NCBI GenBank assembly: GCA_902564695.1
Contig: CACFCB010000005.1
Location: forward strand, 1 to 58,521
Length of the DNA: 58,521 nt
Reading direction: 5' to 3'
DNA from: an uncultured Prochlorococcus sp.
GTDB taxonomy: Bacteria > Cyanobacteriota > Cyanobacteriia > PCC-6307 > Cyanobiaceae
In this document: in pieces, positions 14,906 to 24,105 of the stretch
Position numbering within the stretch: the first letter of the stretch is position 1
Layout of the letters: every line of letters begins with the position of its first letter
Program-made: the position numbers and the translations under genes
The notes under the pieces: model-generated
The model's input: the letters and a program-made list of their open reading frames with translations, nothing else
Told to the model about the DNA's origin: nothing
Databases searched by the model: none

Positions 14906-16015
14906 TTAATCTGGAAAATCTCAGAATTTTTTATATTTAAGCCTTTATTAAGCCAATCCTCCACTCGTTCTGCAAATACTTTGTTAGTTGCTTTCTTTTC
15001 AAACCAATCCCTACAATTTTTTCTTTTAATTTCTGAAATAGATTTTGTAGCTTTTATCAATCCTTCAATATCATTTGGCTTCACCAAAAAGCCATTGAAC
15101 CCATCTTCGATCAATTCGCCAGGTCCTCCAAGATCATATGCAATCACAGGGACACCACAAGCCATAGCTTCAACAATTACGTTACCGTAAGCTTCATTCC
15201 ATTTAGGGGTGTTTATTAAAGCTCTACATCGTCCTAATTGCTCCTGAAAATTATTAGTTGGAAGAAATCCTCTCCATTCAATAATTTTTTTCGTGAAAGA
15301 ATTTTCAATTTTTGATGCATATTCTTTATCTTCTATAAGGCCCCAAACTAATAATTTTTCTCCTAGATTCTTGGCAACTTCTACTGCATCTTCTAAACCT
15401 TTTTTCTGGCGCAATTCTACCAGCCCACCCTAAAGGTCCATTCTCATTTTCATTAAAAAAATAAATTTCTTTATCAAAACCATTACCGACAATAATTGGA
15501 TCATTTTTCAAGAAATAATCTTTAGATTGTCTTTTAGTGTGAAAGGCTAACTGGCAAGGGAATAATTGACTTATTTCACTAATAGTTTCTTTCATTATTA
15601 TTGATTCAGCACCCATACTAATTAAGTGAAATATTTTAATTGCTTGAGTTTTTGTTAGCCATAATGGAAGCCAATCATAAGCAAAATTAATAACTGCATC
15701 AGATTCATTTGCTATATCAATTACATCTTCCCATAACTTTGGTAAGACACTATTAGAGGGAATTACAACTGGATCTGTTTTCTTTTGATGTTGCCAACTA
15801 GGTTGATCAATTCCATCTATTAATCTTATTTCAAGTGATTCACTTTCAAAAGATAATTTTGATCCTTTTGGGGCAATTAAAATGATTTTATGACCTAATG
15901 AAATTAAACCTTTTATGAGAGAAACAATAGTAAGTTCAACTCCTCCACCTTTACCACTTCCCAGATAACCTATGGGTGTGCTTACAAGAATAAGTTTTAA
16001 TTGCTTATTAATCAC
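14902..16015 (-). pseudogene. GT4-family glycosyltransferase split by a one-base frameshift
   Basis: The N-terminal part (to 15326) starts MINKQLKLILVSTPIGYLGS with a GGGVE motif. It ends in frame as GPLGWAGRIAPEK, then loses sense. The C-terminal part resumes as KGLEDAVEVAKNLGEKLLVW and goes on to NTPKWNEAYGNVIVEAMACG and VPVIAYDLGGPGELI, the nucleotide-sugar block of GT-B group 1 enzymes. Joining needs one base fewer in the A6 run at 15400-15405 (T6 on the plus strand), where GAA-AAA-GGT-TTA would read EKGL. Total would be about 370 residues, the normal family size. It could be a pseudogene, a slippage-expressed gene or a sequence error. It overlaps the ArnT-like gene by 4 bases. Confidence 0.8.
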
Positions 16016-16020
16016 CTAAA

Positions 16021-16971
16021 TTAAGCCTCTTTTATTAATTCATTATTGCTTTTATCCCCCCAAAATCTTCTCCTCTGACTTACAAATAGTACTGAAATCA
16101 AGACCAAAACCACTCCAATCCATTGGAGAAGGAAGAGTCTCTCGCCCAACCATATCCCGCCAGTTATCAAAGCAAAGACAGGTGTTAAAAATGCAAGGGT
16201 GCTAAAACTTGTTAATTCTTTGCGGCTTGCAAACCAAAAAAACAATCCATAGGCCAAAGCACTACCAAACAAACTTGAATAAGACATCAAAGTCCATTCA
16301 AAAGCAGACCAATCTGGAACCAAAGGCCAATTTTTATCGAACACATGCCAAATCAGAAGAGGAACACTTCCTAAAACCATGTGCCATCCTGTTACGGCAA
16401 CAGGATCACTATTTCTGCAAGCGAAGCGAATAAGAACCGTTCCTAAAGCCATCGACGTTGCTGCACAAATCATCCATATTTCTCCATGACTTAAAAAATT
16501 AGTTCCTGATTCAAATTTCCCAAGCAGGAACCAATTCCCTAATAACTCAGTAGGGACTCCAAGACAAATTATTCCAACCAAACCAAGCACCAGGCCAATC
16601 CATCCAATGGGGTTTATGGCATCTCCAAATAAAATCCTTGCTAACAAAGCAACCATCAATGGTTGGGAATCGATAAGAACAGAACCCAACCCGGCTCCAG
16701 TTTCCATTAACCCTTTAGCTAGAAAAATCTGAAAAAGGGTTGCGTCAATCAAAGTAAATACTAAAAACCACACCAAATCATCTTTTGAAATATTCCAACT
16801 TCTCTTCAAGAAAGGTACTGAAGCCAAAACTACTAGACCTGCTGGCAAAAGCCTTAGTGAGGCAACAATCTCAGGTCCAGCAGCATTAACCAAAGGTGCC
16901 ATTGCCGCCATTGAGGTTCCCCAAAGAGCGAACGGCAATATCATCAAAAACCAACTCCAAATGATAAACAT
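16021..16971 (-). CDS. EamA/DMT-family permease
   Basis: About 316 residues with ten predicted helices in two EamA repeats. The first repeat begins MFIIWSWFLMILPFALWGTS. The second starts near GEIWMICAATSMALGTVLIR. Typical of drug/metabolite transporters. Substrate unknown. The frame is open to 17067, but the extra residues are not of membrane type and would run into sppA, so I place the start at ATG 16971. Divergent from sppA, 53 bases apart. Confidence 0.8.
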   Translation of the reverse strand: MFIIWSWFLMILPFALWGTSMAAMAPLVNAAGPEIVASLRLLPAGLVVLASVPFLKRSWNISKDDLVWFLVFTLIDATLFQIFLAKGLMETGAGLGSVLIDSQPLMVALLARILFGDAINPIGWIGLVLGLVGIICLGVPTELLGNWFLLGKFESGTNFLSHGEIWMICAATSMALGTVLIRFACRNSDPVAVTGWHMVLGSVPLLIWHVFDKNWPLVPDWSAFEWTLMSYSSLFGSALAYGLFFWFASRKELTSFSTLAFLTPVFALITGGIWLGERLFLLQWIGVVLVLISVLFVSQRRRFWGDKSNNELIKEA

Positions 16972-17024
16972 AAGGTCAGAAAGCAATCTCCTTTTTAATA
17001 TCAATAAAGTTATGCACAATTTGA

Positions 17025-17834
17025 ATGATTTGGCCCTTGAGCCGTAAATCCAAAAAAAGGATGGCACGAATTTGTATTGAAGGTCCTATCAATGCAGAGA
17101 CTCGAAAAAATGTTCTCAAATCTTTAAAACAAATTGAGGAAAGAGAATTCCCTGCACTGTTACTTCGCATTGATAGTCCTGGGGGAACAGTAGGTGATAG
17201 CCAAGAAATCCATGGAGCTCTTCTAAGACTAAGAGAAAAAGGGTGTCATGTGATAGCAAGTTTTGGCAATATCTCAGCTTCTGGAGGAGTCTATATAGGC
17301 GTTGGAGCTGAAAAAATTGTTGCCAATCCTGGAACAATAACAGGCTCTATAGGAGTAATATTGAGGGGAAATAATCTTTCCAAATTATTAGAAAAAATTG
17401 GTATTAAATTTGAGACTGTAAAAAGTGGGTTATATAAAGATATCCTCTCTCCTGATCGTTCATTATCAAATGAAGAAAGGGAACTTCTTCAATCATTGAT
17501 TGATAGTAGTTATGAACAATTTGTTTTAGCCGTTTCAAAAGGTAGAAATTTAACTCCCGAAGTTGTTAAAAATTTTGCAGATGGAAGAGTTTTTACTGGA
17601 GAGCAAGCTAAAGAATATGGCCTAGTAGATGAAATTGGCGATGAAAATGATGCAAAATTACTCGCTATAAAAATTGCAAATTTAGATGAGAAAACCAATC
17701 CCATTACATTCGGTAAAACCAAAAAGAAATTATTGGGCCTTTTACCAGGAGGAAAATTAATTAATAACCTTTTAAATGTAATAAGTCTTGAGTTAGGGGG
17801 CAATGGACAACTTCTTTGGCTCTACAAGCCATAA
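17025..17834 (+). CDS. sppA: Signal peptide peptidase SppA (protease IV, short form)
   Basis: Serine-lysine protease of the S49 family, likely membrane-associated, that degrades cleaved signal peptides; in cyanobacteria SppA proteins are also linked to light acclimation. 269 residues. LLRIDSPGGTVGDSQEIHGA is the conserved core. The nucleophile Ser lies in FGNISASGGVYIGVGAEKIV, and the general-base Lys in VKSGLYKDILSPDR. No N-terminal membrane helix is visible. It ends 3 bases before aroH, so they are probably one operon. Confidence 0.9.
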   Translation: MIWPLSRKSKKRMARICIEGPINAETRKNVLKSLKQIEEREFPALLLRIDSPGGTVGDSQEIHGALLRLREKGCHVIASFGNISASGGVYIGVGAEKIVANPGTITGSIGVILRGNNLSKLLEKIGIKFETVKSGLYKDILSPDRSLSNEERELLQSLIDSSYEQFVLAVSKGRNLTPEVVKNFADGRVFTGEQAKEYGLVDEIGDENDAKLLAIKIANLDEKTNPITFGKTKKKLLGLLPGGKLINNLLNVISLELGGNGQLLWLYKP

Positions 17835-17837
17835 CTT

Positions 17838-18215
17838 ATGAGAATACAAAATGAATCTACTCATCTTTGTGCACTAAGAGGCGCCACTACTGCTTTGAAT
17901 AATACAGTTGAATCAATTACTTCAGCAGTAGAGGAATTGTTATCAGAATTGGTTTTCAGAAATAATTTGATTCCTGATCAAATTATTTCTGTTACTTTCT
18001 CTGTAACTTCAGACTTAGATGCTTGCTTTCCTGCTTCTATTGCTAGGAAAAAACCAGGGTGGGAAAAGATAGCTCTTTTAGACTGCCAACAAATGTTTGT
18101 TAAGAATGACTTATCTCGATGTATTCGCCTACTTGCATACGTTTCTTTACCAAATGAGCAAAATCCTCAAAATCCATATCTCCGCAACGCCAAAAATCTG
18201 CGTCCAGATCGATAA
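17838..18215 (+). CDS. aroH: Chorismate mutase, AroH class
   Basis: Converts chorismate to prephenate for Phe and Tyr synthesis. 125 residues, typical of the monofunctional trimeric AroH type: LCALRGATTALNNTVESITS (with the RGAT motif), SVTFSVTSDLDACFPASIAR and LLAYVSLPNEQNPQNPYLRN. Starts 3 bases after sppA. Confidence 0.9.
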   Translation: MRIQNESTHLCALRGATTALNNTVESITSAVEELLSELVFRNNLIPDQIISVTFSVTSDLDACFPASIARKKPGWEKIALLDCQQMFVKNDLSRCIRLLAYVSLPNEQNPQNPYLRNAKNLRPDR

Positions 18216-18315
18216 CTTCAAATTTTTTTGCCAACAAACGATTATATTCAATTAACTTACATTAAATACACTTGAAAATATTCAAGTGGTAAATATTTTC
18301 TGAAAAATTCAAATC

Positions 18316-18891
18316 ATGTTTAAAAAGCAATCATTATCAATCATTAAAAAAGTTTTATTTGTTGGATCTTCAGCATTTTTATTTGGAACAGGGGCCTCAA
18401 TTATGGCTCCAAAGACTTCTGCATCGCCCGGCTTCTTTGAGTACCAATGGAATCCAGAACCAGGTTACAAAAAACTAAAATATTATCAATCTTCCTCTGA
18501 AAGGCTTGAAAGATCAACATATTACTTTTTCCTAAAAGGGAAAGAAAGGAAAGAAGAAATTATAAAATTAACCCTTAAAGTACCTGATTATTTTGAAGCC
18601 AAAATCAAGAAGGAAAAATTAAGTTTATGCAAGGTAAAGGTTGGAGGATATACCGGGAGGACTCGATGTCTAGAAAACATTCCTTCTCAAATAAAAATCA
18701 ATGATAAGCAAACATCTATTGAATTCTTTCCAGAGAAGGCTATCCCATTAAACAAAGAAAATTACGCAGTAGTAATGAAAATCTTCAACCCTAGAAAAAG
18801 AGGGATGTTTCAAATCAAAGCTATTTCAGAAAAGACAGGAGACATTCCTATCTCAACATATTTAGGAACCTGGAACGTAGACATACAATGA
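18316..18891 (+). CDS. Secreted DUF2808-type protein
   Basis: 191 residues with a signal peptide (about residues 1-37, VLFVGSSAFLFGTGASIMAP, then KTSASP). The secreted part contains YYFFLKGKERKEEIIKLTLK, VPDYFEAKIKKEKLSLCKVK and IEFFPEKAIPLNKENYAVVM, a layout I associate with the cyanobacterial DUF2808 family. Role unknown; probably periplasmic. Two Cys may form a disulfide. Confidence 0.7.
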   Translation: MFKKQSLSIIKKVLFVGSSAFLFGTGASIMAPKTSASPGFFEYQWNPEPGYKKLKYYQSSSERLERSTYYFFLKGKERKEEIIKLTLKVPDYFEAKIKKEKLSLCKVKVGGYTGRTRCLENIPSQIKINDKQTSIEFFPEKAIPLNKENYAVVMKIFNPRKRGMFQIKAISEKTGDIPISTYLGTWNVDIQ

Positions 18892-18939
18892 AATGGTAAA
18901 TTAACCTTGATATCAAGTACAAACCGAACATAAATAAAA

Positions 18940-19077
18940 ATGACAAAAAGGACCTTGGGAGGAACCAGCAGAAAAAGAAAAAGAGTTTCTGGATTCAGAG
19001 TGAGGATGAGATCTCATACAGGAAGAAGAGTTCTTAGAACCCGTAGGAAGCGAGGGAGAGCTCGCTTAACTGTTTAG
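18940..19077 (+). CDS. rpmH: 50S ribosomal protein L34
   Basis: 45 residues, [20 protein letters not shown] followed by [20 protein letters not shown] and ARLTV. This is the standard L34 sequence. Followed by rnpA, the order found in almost all bacteria. Confidence 0.97.
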   Translation: MTKRTLGGTSRKRKRVSGFRVRMRSHTGRRVLRTRRKRGRARLTV

Positions 19078-19115
19078 GCAAGCCACAAAGATTCTCATAA
19101 CAAAAGTTTCTTCAA

Positions 19116-19499
19116 ATGGTTTTGCCAAAACATATGAGATTAAAAGGTCATAGATGTTTTGACTTCATATACAAAGAAGGCTCAAGGTTCCATAGCTATT
19201 CCATGGTTCTACGAGTAACTAAAGCAAATCCAAAAATCAAATCCAAAGCTATTATCCAAAATGAAAGTTTCGCTATAAAATGTGCAATTTCTATAAGCAA
19301 TAAAGTTAGTAAAAAATCAGTTACAAGAAATAAGCTAAGACGGTTATTCCACCAACATTTATCCAATAGGCTTTCTAAAATACACCCAGAATTTGAAATT
19401 TGGGCTTTTATTTCATTGAAACCAAACTGCTTGAAAAACTCCACAAGTTCTCTTCTTGGAGAATGCGACAAACTTTTATTTAAATCAGGACTAGCTTAA
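19116..19499 (+). CDS. rnpA: Ribonuclease P protein component
   Basis: Protein subunit of RNase P, which removes the 5' leader of tRNA precursors. 127 residues. The family hallmark appears as SVTRNKLRRLFHQHL (usually RNR.KR..R), and the N-terminus as LPKHMRLKGHRCFDFIYKEG. Downstream of rpmH. Its stop overlaps the next ATG (TAATG at 19497-19501). Confidence 0.95.
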   Translation: MVLPKHMRLKGHRCFDFIYKEGSRFHSYSMVLRVTKANPKIKSKAIIQNESFAIKCAISISNKVSKKSVTRNKLRRLFHQHLSNRLSKIHPEFEIWAFISLKPNCLKNSTSSLLGECDKLLFKSGLA

Positions 19500-19909
19500 T
19501 GACTATTTCTAATGAAGAAATTTTTTATGAAGGTGGTCCAGCCAGTTGAGATTTAATCATAAATCTGATAGCAGGAATAACATTAATTGGTTTACCATTT
19601 ACTTTAGGAGCTTTAGTAAGGGCTTTTTGGGTTCGTTATAAAATCACAACCAGAAGAATTTCAGTAACTGGTGGATGGTTCGGACGTGATAAGACGCAAG
19701 TTGTATACAGCCAAATATCGGAAATCAGAGCTATTCCAAGAGGTCTAGGTTCTTATGGTGATATGGTTTTGGTTTTAAAAGATGGAGCTCGTTTAGAGAT
19801 GAGATCAATTCCAAATTTCAGACAAGCAGAAAGCTATATTCTTGAAAAGATAAAAAATTCACCCATACAAATGCTTGAAAAAGATGCTAAAGGTTTTTCA
19901 AACCAATGA
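19499..19909 (+). pseudogene. PH-domain membrane protein interrupted by TGA at codon 17
   Basis: ATG 19499 overlaps the rnpA stop. The frame reads MTISNEEIFYEGGPAS, then TGA (19547-19549), then DLIINLIAGITLIGLPFTLG, VRAFWVRYKITTRRISVTGG and a complete bacterial PH-type domain (YSQISEIRAIPRGLGSYGDM and LEMRSIPNFRQAESYILEKI) to TGA at 19907. The usual residue before DL in such proteins is Trp, so TGG to TGA by one base would explain the stop. The rest of the frame is undamaged over 119 codons. No good alternative start follows the stop. The full product would be 136 residues with one or two membrane helices. Neighbouring genes end in TGA, so it is not read as Trp here. Confidence 0.8.
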
Positions 19910-19990
19910 GCCCTCACAAAAATGTGAGACAAGTGAACATCTTCTAAGGCAAACTGGCTTAACAACCTCAATCTTTCAACACTAAAAACC

Positions 19991-21139
19991 GTGATCGGGT
20001 ACATCTCAGACAATCTACTTATCCCGATCCTAGATTTTTTCTACGGATTAGTTCCTAGTTATGGACTAGCGATTGTCGCACTAACAATAGTAATTCGATT
20101 AGCACTTTTCCCATTAAGCGCAGGTTCAATTAGAAGCGCAAGAAGGATGAAAATTGCTCAGCCAGTAATGCAGAAAAGACAGGCTGAAATAAAAAGCCGC
20201 TATGCAAGTAACCCTCAAAAGCAACAAGAAGAGCTGGGGAAATTGATGGGCGAGTTTGGAAGCCCATTAGCTGGTTGTCTCCCTCTTCTTGTTCAGATGC
20301 CCATTTTGTTTGCTCTATTTGCAACTTTGAGAGGGTCACCTTTTGCAGATGTACCTTATCTAGTTAATTTTAAAGTTCTTCCTTCAGACCAAATAGCAGC
20401 GGTTGAGCCCAAACCATTTAAAACTGCAAAGCATTCAATATTTATAACTGAAAAGAATCATTTCCCAGTTATTGCAGCCCTCCCAGGCGGAACAAAAATC
20501 GGCTCAGGAGAAACTGTAAAAATAAACTTACAAACATTAAGTGGTGAATCCTACGTCAATGAATTAAAGAAATATGAAGATGGATCAAAGTTTTCGCCTT
20601 CCTGGAAAGTAACAAAAGGAGAAGAGATTATAAAAGTTTCTTCAGATGGAACAGTAGATGCTCTTGCGCCTGGTGATGCAACTGTAGAAGCTAAAATTCC
20701 TGGTTTAGCTGCTAAAAGCGGCTTCTTATTTATCAAAGCTTTAGGAAATGTTGGTTTCTATGTTGACGGAGCTATTCATTGGGATATTGCCATTCTGGTA
20801 GCAAGTTTTGGCTTAACACTAGTAATTTCTCAAGTACTTTCAGGTAGAGGAATGCCTGTAAATAAACAACAATCAACCGCTAACAAAATCACTCCTGTAA
20901 TGATTACTGGAATGTTTTTGTTCTTCCCACTGCCAGCTGGAGTTCTTCTATATATGGTTATTGCAAATATTTTCCAAGGGTTGCAAACATTTATTCTCAG
21001 TAAAGAGTCTCTTCCTGATAATTTACAAAAAATTCTTGATGATCAATTAAAAGAGCAGAGCAAACCAGCTGTTTCTATACCTTCAGAAGTAATGCCTGAT
21101 TCAGAAAGATTACCTTTTGAACCTAAGAGTAATAAATAA
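19991..21139 (+). CDS. yidC: Membrane protein insertase YidC/Oxa1/Alb3
   Basis: Inserts membrane proteins, including thylakoid light-harvesting and photosystem subunits. 382 residues from GTG 19991. The YidC core is visible as [40 protein letters not shown] and [20 protein letters not shown], with the hydrophilic-groove Arg in VIR. The later helices include [20 protein letters not shown]. Between helices 2 and 3 lies a roughly 130-residue hydrophilic insert typical of cyanobacterial YidC. Part of the rpmH-rnpA-yidC cluster. Confidence 0.95.
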   Translation: MIGYISDNLLIPILDFFYGLVPSYGLAIVALTIVIRLALFPLSAGSIRSARRMKIAQPVMQKRQAEIKSRYASNPQKQQEELGKLMGEFGSPLAGCLPLLVQMPILFALFATLRGSPFADVPYLVNFKVLPSDQIAAVEPKPFKTAKHSIFITEKNHFPVIAALPGGTKIGSGETVKINLQTLSGESYVNELKKYEDGSKFSPSWKVTKGEEIIKVSSDGTVDALAPGDATVEAKIPGLAAKSGFLFIKALGNVGFYVDGAIHWDIAILVASFGLTLVISQVLSGRGMPVNKQQSTANKITPVMITGMFLFFPLPAGVLLYMVIANIFQGLQTFILSKESLPDNLQKILDDQLKEQSKPAVSIPSEVMPDSERLPFEPKSNK

Positions 21140-21201
21140 TTATTTTCCATAAATAACCATATTATATTGATTCAACCTTGTTCAGCGTTATTAAATAACT
21201 A

Positions 21202-22677
21202 ATGTCTAAATGGGATAAACAACTAGATCTTCTAATACAAGCACGAACTCCAATTATTTGGATAAGAAGTAGAGAGGAAGAAAGAGTTGAAACTCTTTTA
21301 AAAAATTCAACAAAAAGACTTTCTCCTAGAAGACTTGCAACATGGAATTACATAGATGGACTTAAGAATATTCTTAACTCAAACAATCTTGGTTCTAGGC
21401 AACCAATGGCAGTTCTTGAATGGCTTAGAAAATTAGAGGAAAATCCTCCTACATTGCTTTTGTTAAAAGATTTTCACCATTTCTGTGAAGATCCGGGCAT
21501 TTTAAGAATGCTAAAAAATTTAACAATTACTCTTCGGTCAACGCCTCACTCAATAATTATAAGTTCAGGGTTTTGGACCCCACCTAATGATCTAGAAGAG
21601 GATCTAACAATTCTTGATCTACCATTGCCAAAAGAATCGGAAATAAAGACACTTCTATCAAATATTTCTGATGCAAGTAATTCCGAATTAGAAGAAGATG
21701 TTTTAAAAGAACTCACTCATGCATGTAGTGGTCTTAGTGAATCAAGAATTCGTAAAGTTGCAGCAAGAGCTCTTGCTCAAAGGGGTCAAATTGGTAAACA
21801 AGATCTCATAGAAGTTTTAGAGGAAAAGCGTCAATCTATTGCTCGTAGTGAAGTTTTGGAATACTGCAAAACAGATAAATCTCCAAATGATGTTGGTGGC
21901 TTAGAGATTTTGAAAGATTGGTTAAAGCAAAGAAAACAAGCTTTTTCTGAGGAGGCAAAAAACTTTGGTTTACCTCTTCCTAAAGGGGTTTTATTGGTTG
22001 GTCCTCAAGGTACTGGCAAATCGCTAGTTGCGAAAGCAATAGCAAACAGTTGGTCTATGCCTCTATTAAGACTCGATGTAGGAAGATTGTTTGCTGGACT
22101 AGTCGGAGCCAGTGAAGCTCGCACAAGAGAAACTATTCAACGAGCTGAAGCCATGGCACCTTGCGTATTATGGATAGATGAAATTGATAAGGCTTTTGGT
22201 GGAGATAGCAGAAGTGATGGAGGAACTAGTCAAAGAGTTCTGGCCAATATTCTCACCTGGATGTCAGAAAAAAATTCTTCTGTTTTTCTTGTAGCCACTG
22301 CAAATGGAATTGACAAGTTGCCTGCTGAGCTTCTCAGGAAAGGAAGGTTTGATGAGATTTTCATGTTGGAATTACCCACCAGAAACGAAAGGCATAGCAT
22401 TTTAAATCTTCACCTAAAAAAAAGAAGACCACATTTAGACATTGCTTTAGAGACAGCTGTAGATAGAACAGAAGGATTCTCAGGTGCCGAATTAGAACAA
22501 TCAGTAATAGAAGCTATGTATTTCGCATTTGCAGAAAAAAGAGAGCTTTTGGAAAGTGATCTAATTCTTGCCACTAGTCAACTTGTGCCTCTCTCAAGAA
22601 CCGCAAGAGAACAACTTGAATCATTAAAAGAATGGGCTTCAAGCGGAAGAGCTAGAGCTTCATCAACTAAGCTTTAA
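21202..22677 (+). CDS. Ycf46-type AAA ATPase
   Basis: 491 residues. Residues about 1-235 are the N-terminal domain seen in Ycf46 proteins (WDKQLDLLIQARTPIIWIRS; FHHFCEDPGILRMLKNLTIT). The AAA module has Walker A GPQGTGKS, Walker B VLWIDEIDKAF and the sensor region PAELLRKGRFDEIFMLELP. Ycf46 is implicated in the regulation of photosynthesis and carbon uptake in cyanobacteria; the molecular role is not clear. Lies between yidC and serS. Confidence 0.9.
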   Translation: MSKWDKQLDLLIQARTPIIWIRSREEERVETLLKNSTKRLSPRRLATWNYIDGLKNILNSNNLGSRQPMAVLEWLRKLEENPPTLLLLKDFHHFCEDPGILRMLKNLTITLRSTPHSIIISSGFWTPPNDLEEDLTILDLPLPKESEIKTLLSNISDASNSELEEDVLKELTHACSGLSESRIRKVAARALAQRGQIGKQDLIEVLEEKRQSIARSEVLEYCKTDKSPNDVGGLEILKDWLKQRKQAFSEEAKNFGLPLPKGVLLVGPQGTGKSLVAKAIANSWSMPLLRLDVGRLFAGLVGASEARTRETIQRAEAMAPCVLWIDEIDKAFGGDSRSDGGTSQRVLANILTWMSEKNSSVFLVATANGIDKLPAELLRKGRFDEIFMLELPTRNERHSILNLHLKKRRPHLDIALETAVDRTEGFSGAELEQSVIEAMYFAFAEKRELLESDLILATSQLVPLSRTAREQLESLKEWASSGRARASSTKL

Positions 22678-22805
22678 TAAAAAATTTTTAATTTTATAGT
22701 TTCTCACCAATACAAAAAATGCTTTTTAATTAGAAGAACTTTACAATTCCGATTATTTTCAGGAACAATTAACTACTAGGATTCTAGTACTCCCCAAAAT
22801 CAATA

Positions 22806-24086
22806 GTGATAGATCAGAGACTATTAAGAAACAATCCCGCATTAATTGAGGAAGGTCTGAAATCAAGAGGAATGAAAATTGATTTGGGTCCTCTTCAGAA
22901 GTATTGCAAAGAGCTTAAAGAACTTGAAGAAAAAAGAAATCTTCTTCAAGCACAAGGGAATTCAATAGGGAAAGAGGTTGGACAAAAAATAAAACAAGGT
23001 TTTTCTCAAAAATCAGAAGAGATTTCAAATCTTCGCATCAAAGGAAATCAAATAAAAAAACAAGTAGGACTGATTGAAGAAGAAGAGAAATCAATCACAA
23101 AAAAATTAAATGAACAAATACTATGTTTACCAAATCTTCCAGAGGAAGATTCTCTTCAAGGGGAAAGTGAAAAAGATAATAAAGAAATCAGAAGATGGGG
23201 AAACCCTATTTCAGGCGACCATCTCAAAGAACATTGGGAAATAGCCAATCAATTAAAGCTATGGGATAGTGAAAGATCGTCTTTAATAGCCAAAAGTAGA
23301 TTTGTAACTCTTTTTAATCAAGCTGCAAAACTTGAGAGATCACTTATAAATTTCATGCTTGATTTACATGTTAAGAAAGGATATTTAGAGGTCCTTCCTC
23401 CAGCACTAGTAAATACAGCAAGTCTTACAGGTTCAGGGCAGCTTCCCAAATTTGCAGAAGAAAGTTTTAAATGTGCTGATGATGATTTATGGCTTACTCC
23501 TACAGCTGAAGTGCCATTAACATCACTTCATCGTGGTGAGATTATTCCTAGTGAATTACTCCCATTAAAATATGTTGCTTATAGTCCTTGCTTTAGACGA
23601 GAAGCTGGAAGTTATGGGAGGGATACGAGAGGTTTAATTAGACTTCATCAGTTTAATAAGGTTGAACTTTATTTTTTTTCAAATCCTGATAAATCTAAAG
23701 AAGCTCTAGAACAAATCACATTAGATGCTGAATCAGTACTTCAAGAACTTGAACTTCCATATAGAGTGATTCAACTTTGCTCTGGAGATCTAGGTTTCTC
23801 TGCAAAAAAAACGTATGACTTAGAGGTTTGGCTTCCAGGAGCTAATGCCTATAGAGAAATATCAAGTTGCAGTAATTGCGGAGATTTTCAAGCTAGACGC
23901 TCTCAAATAAGAACAAAAGATAACAATAAAAAAAATATACTTTTGCACACTTTAAATGGAAGTGGATTGGCTATAGGTCGAACCATGGCTGCGATTTTAG
24001 AAAATGGCCAACAATCGGATGGAAGTATCAATTTACCAAAAGCTTTAATACCTTACTTCGGTTCGAGCAAATTAAAGCCAGAATAA
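22806..24086 (+). CDS. serS: Seryl-tRNA synthetase
   Basis: Charges tRNA-Ser. 426 residues from GTG 22806. Residues 1-105 are the antiparallel coiled coil that holds the tRNA. The class II core shows motif 2 as YSPCFRREAGSYGRDTRGLI and motif 3 as GSGLAIGRTMAAILENGQ. TAEVPLTSLHRGEII is the Ser/ATP region. About 130 bases of gene-free sequence precede it; it is followed 19 bases later by rseP. Confidence 0.97.
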   Translation: MIDQRLLRNNPALIEEGLKSRGMKIDLGPLQKYCKELKELEEKRNLLQAQGNSIGKEVGQKIKQGFSQKSEEISNLRIKGNQIKKQVGLIEEEEKSITKKLNEQILCLPNLPEEDSLQGESEKDNKEIRRWGNPISGDHLKEHWEIANQLKLWDSERSSLIAKSRFVTLFNQAAKLERSLINFMLDLHVKKGYLEVLPPALVNTASLTGSGQLPKFAEESFKCADDDLWLTPTAEVPLTSLHRGEIIPSELLPLKYVAYSPCFRREAGSYGRDTRGLIRLHQFNKVELYFFSNPDKSKEALEQITLDAESVLQELELPYRVIQLCSGDLGFSAKKTYDLEVWLPGANAYREISSCSNCGDFQARRSQIRTKDNNKKNILLHTLNGSGLAIGRTMAAILENGQQSDGSINLPKALIPYFGSSKLKPE

Positions 24087-24105
24087 CTAAATCAAAAACT
24101 AATTA

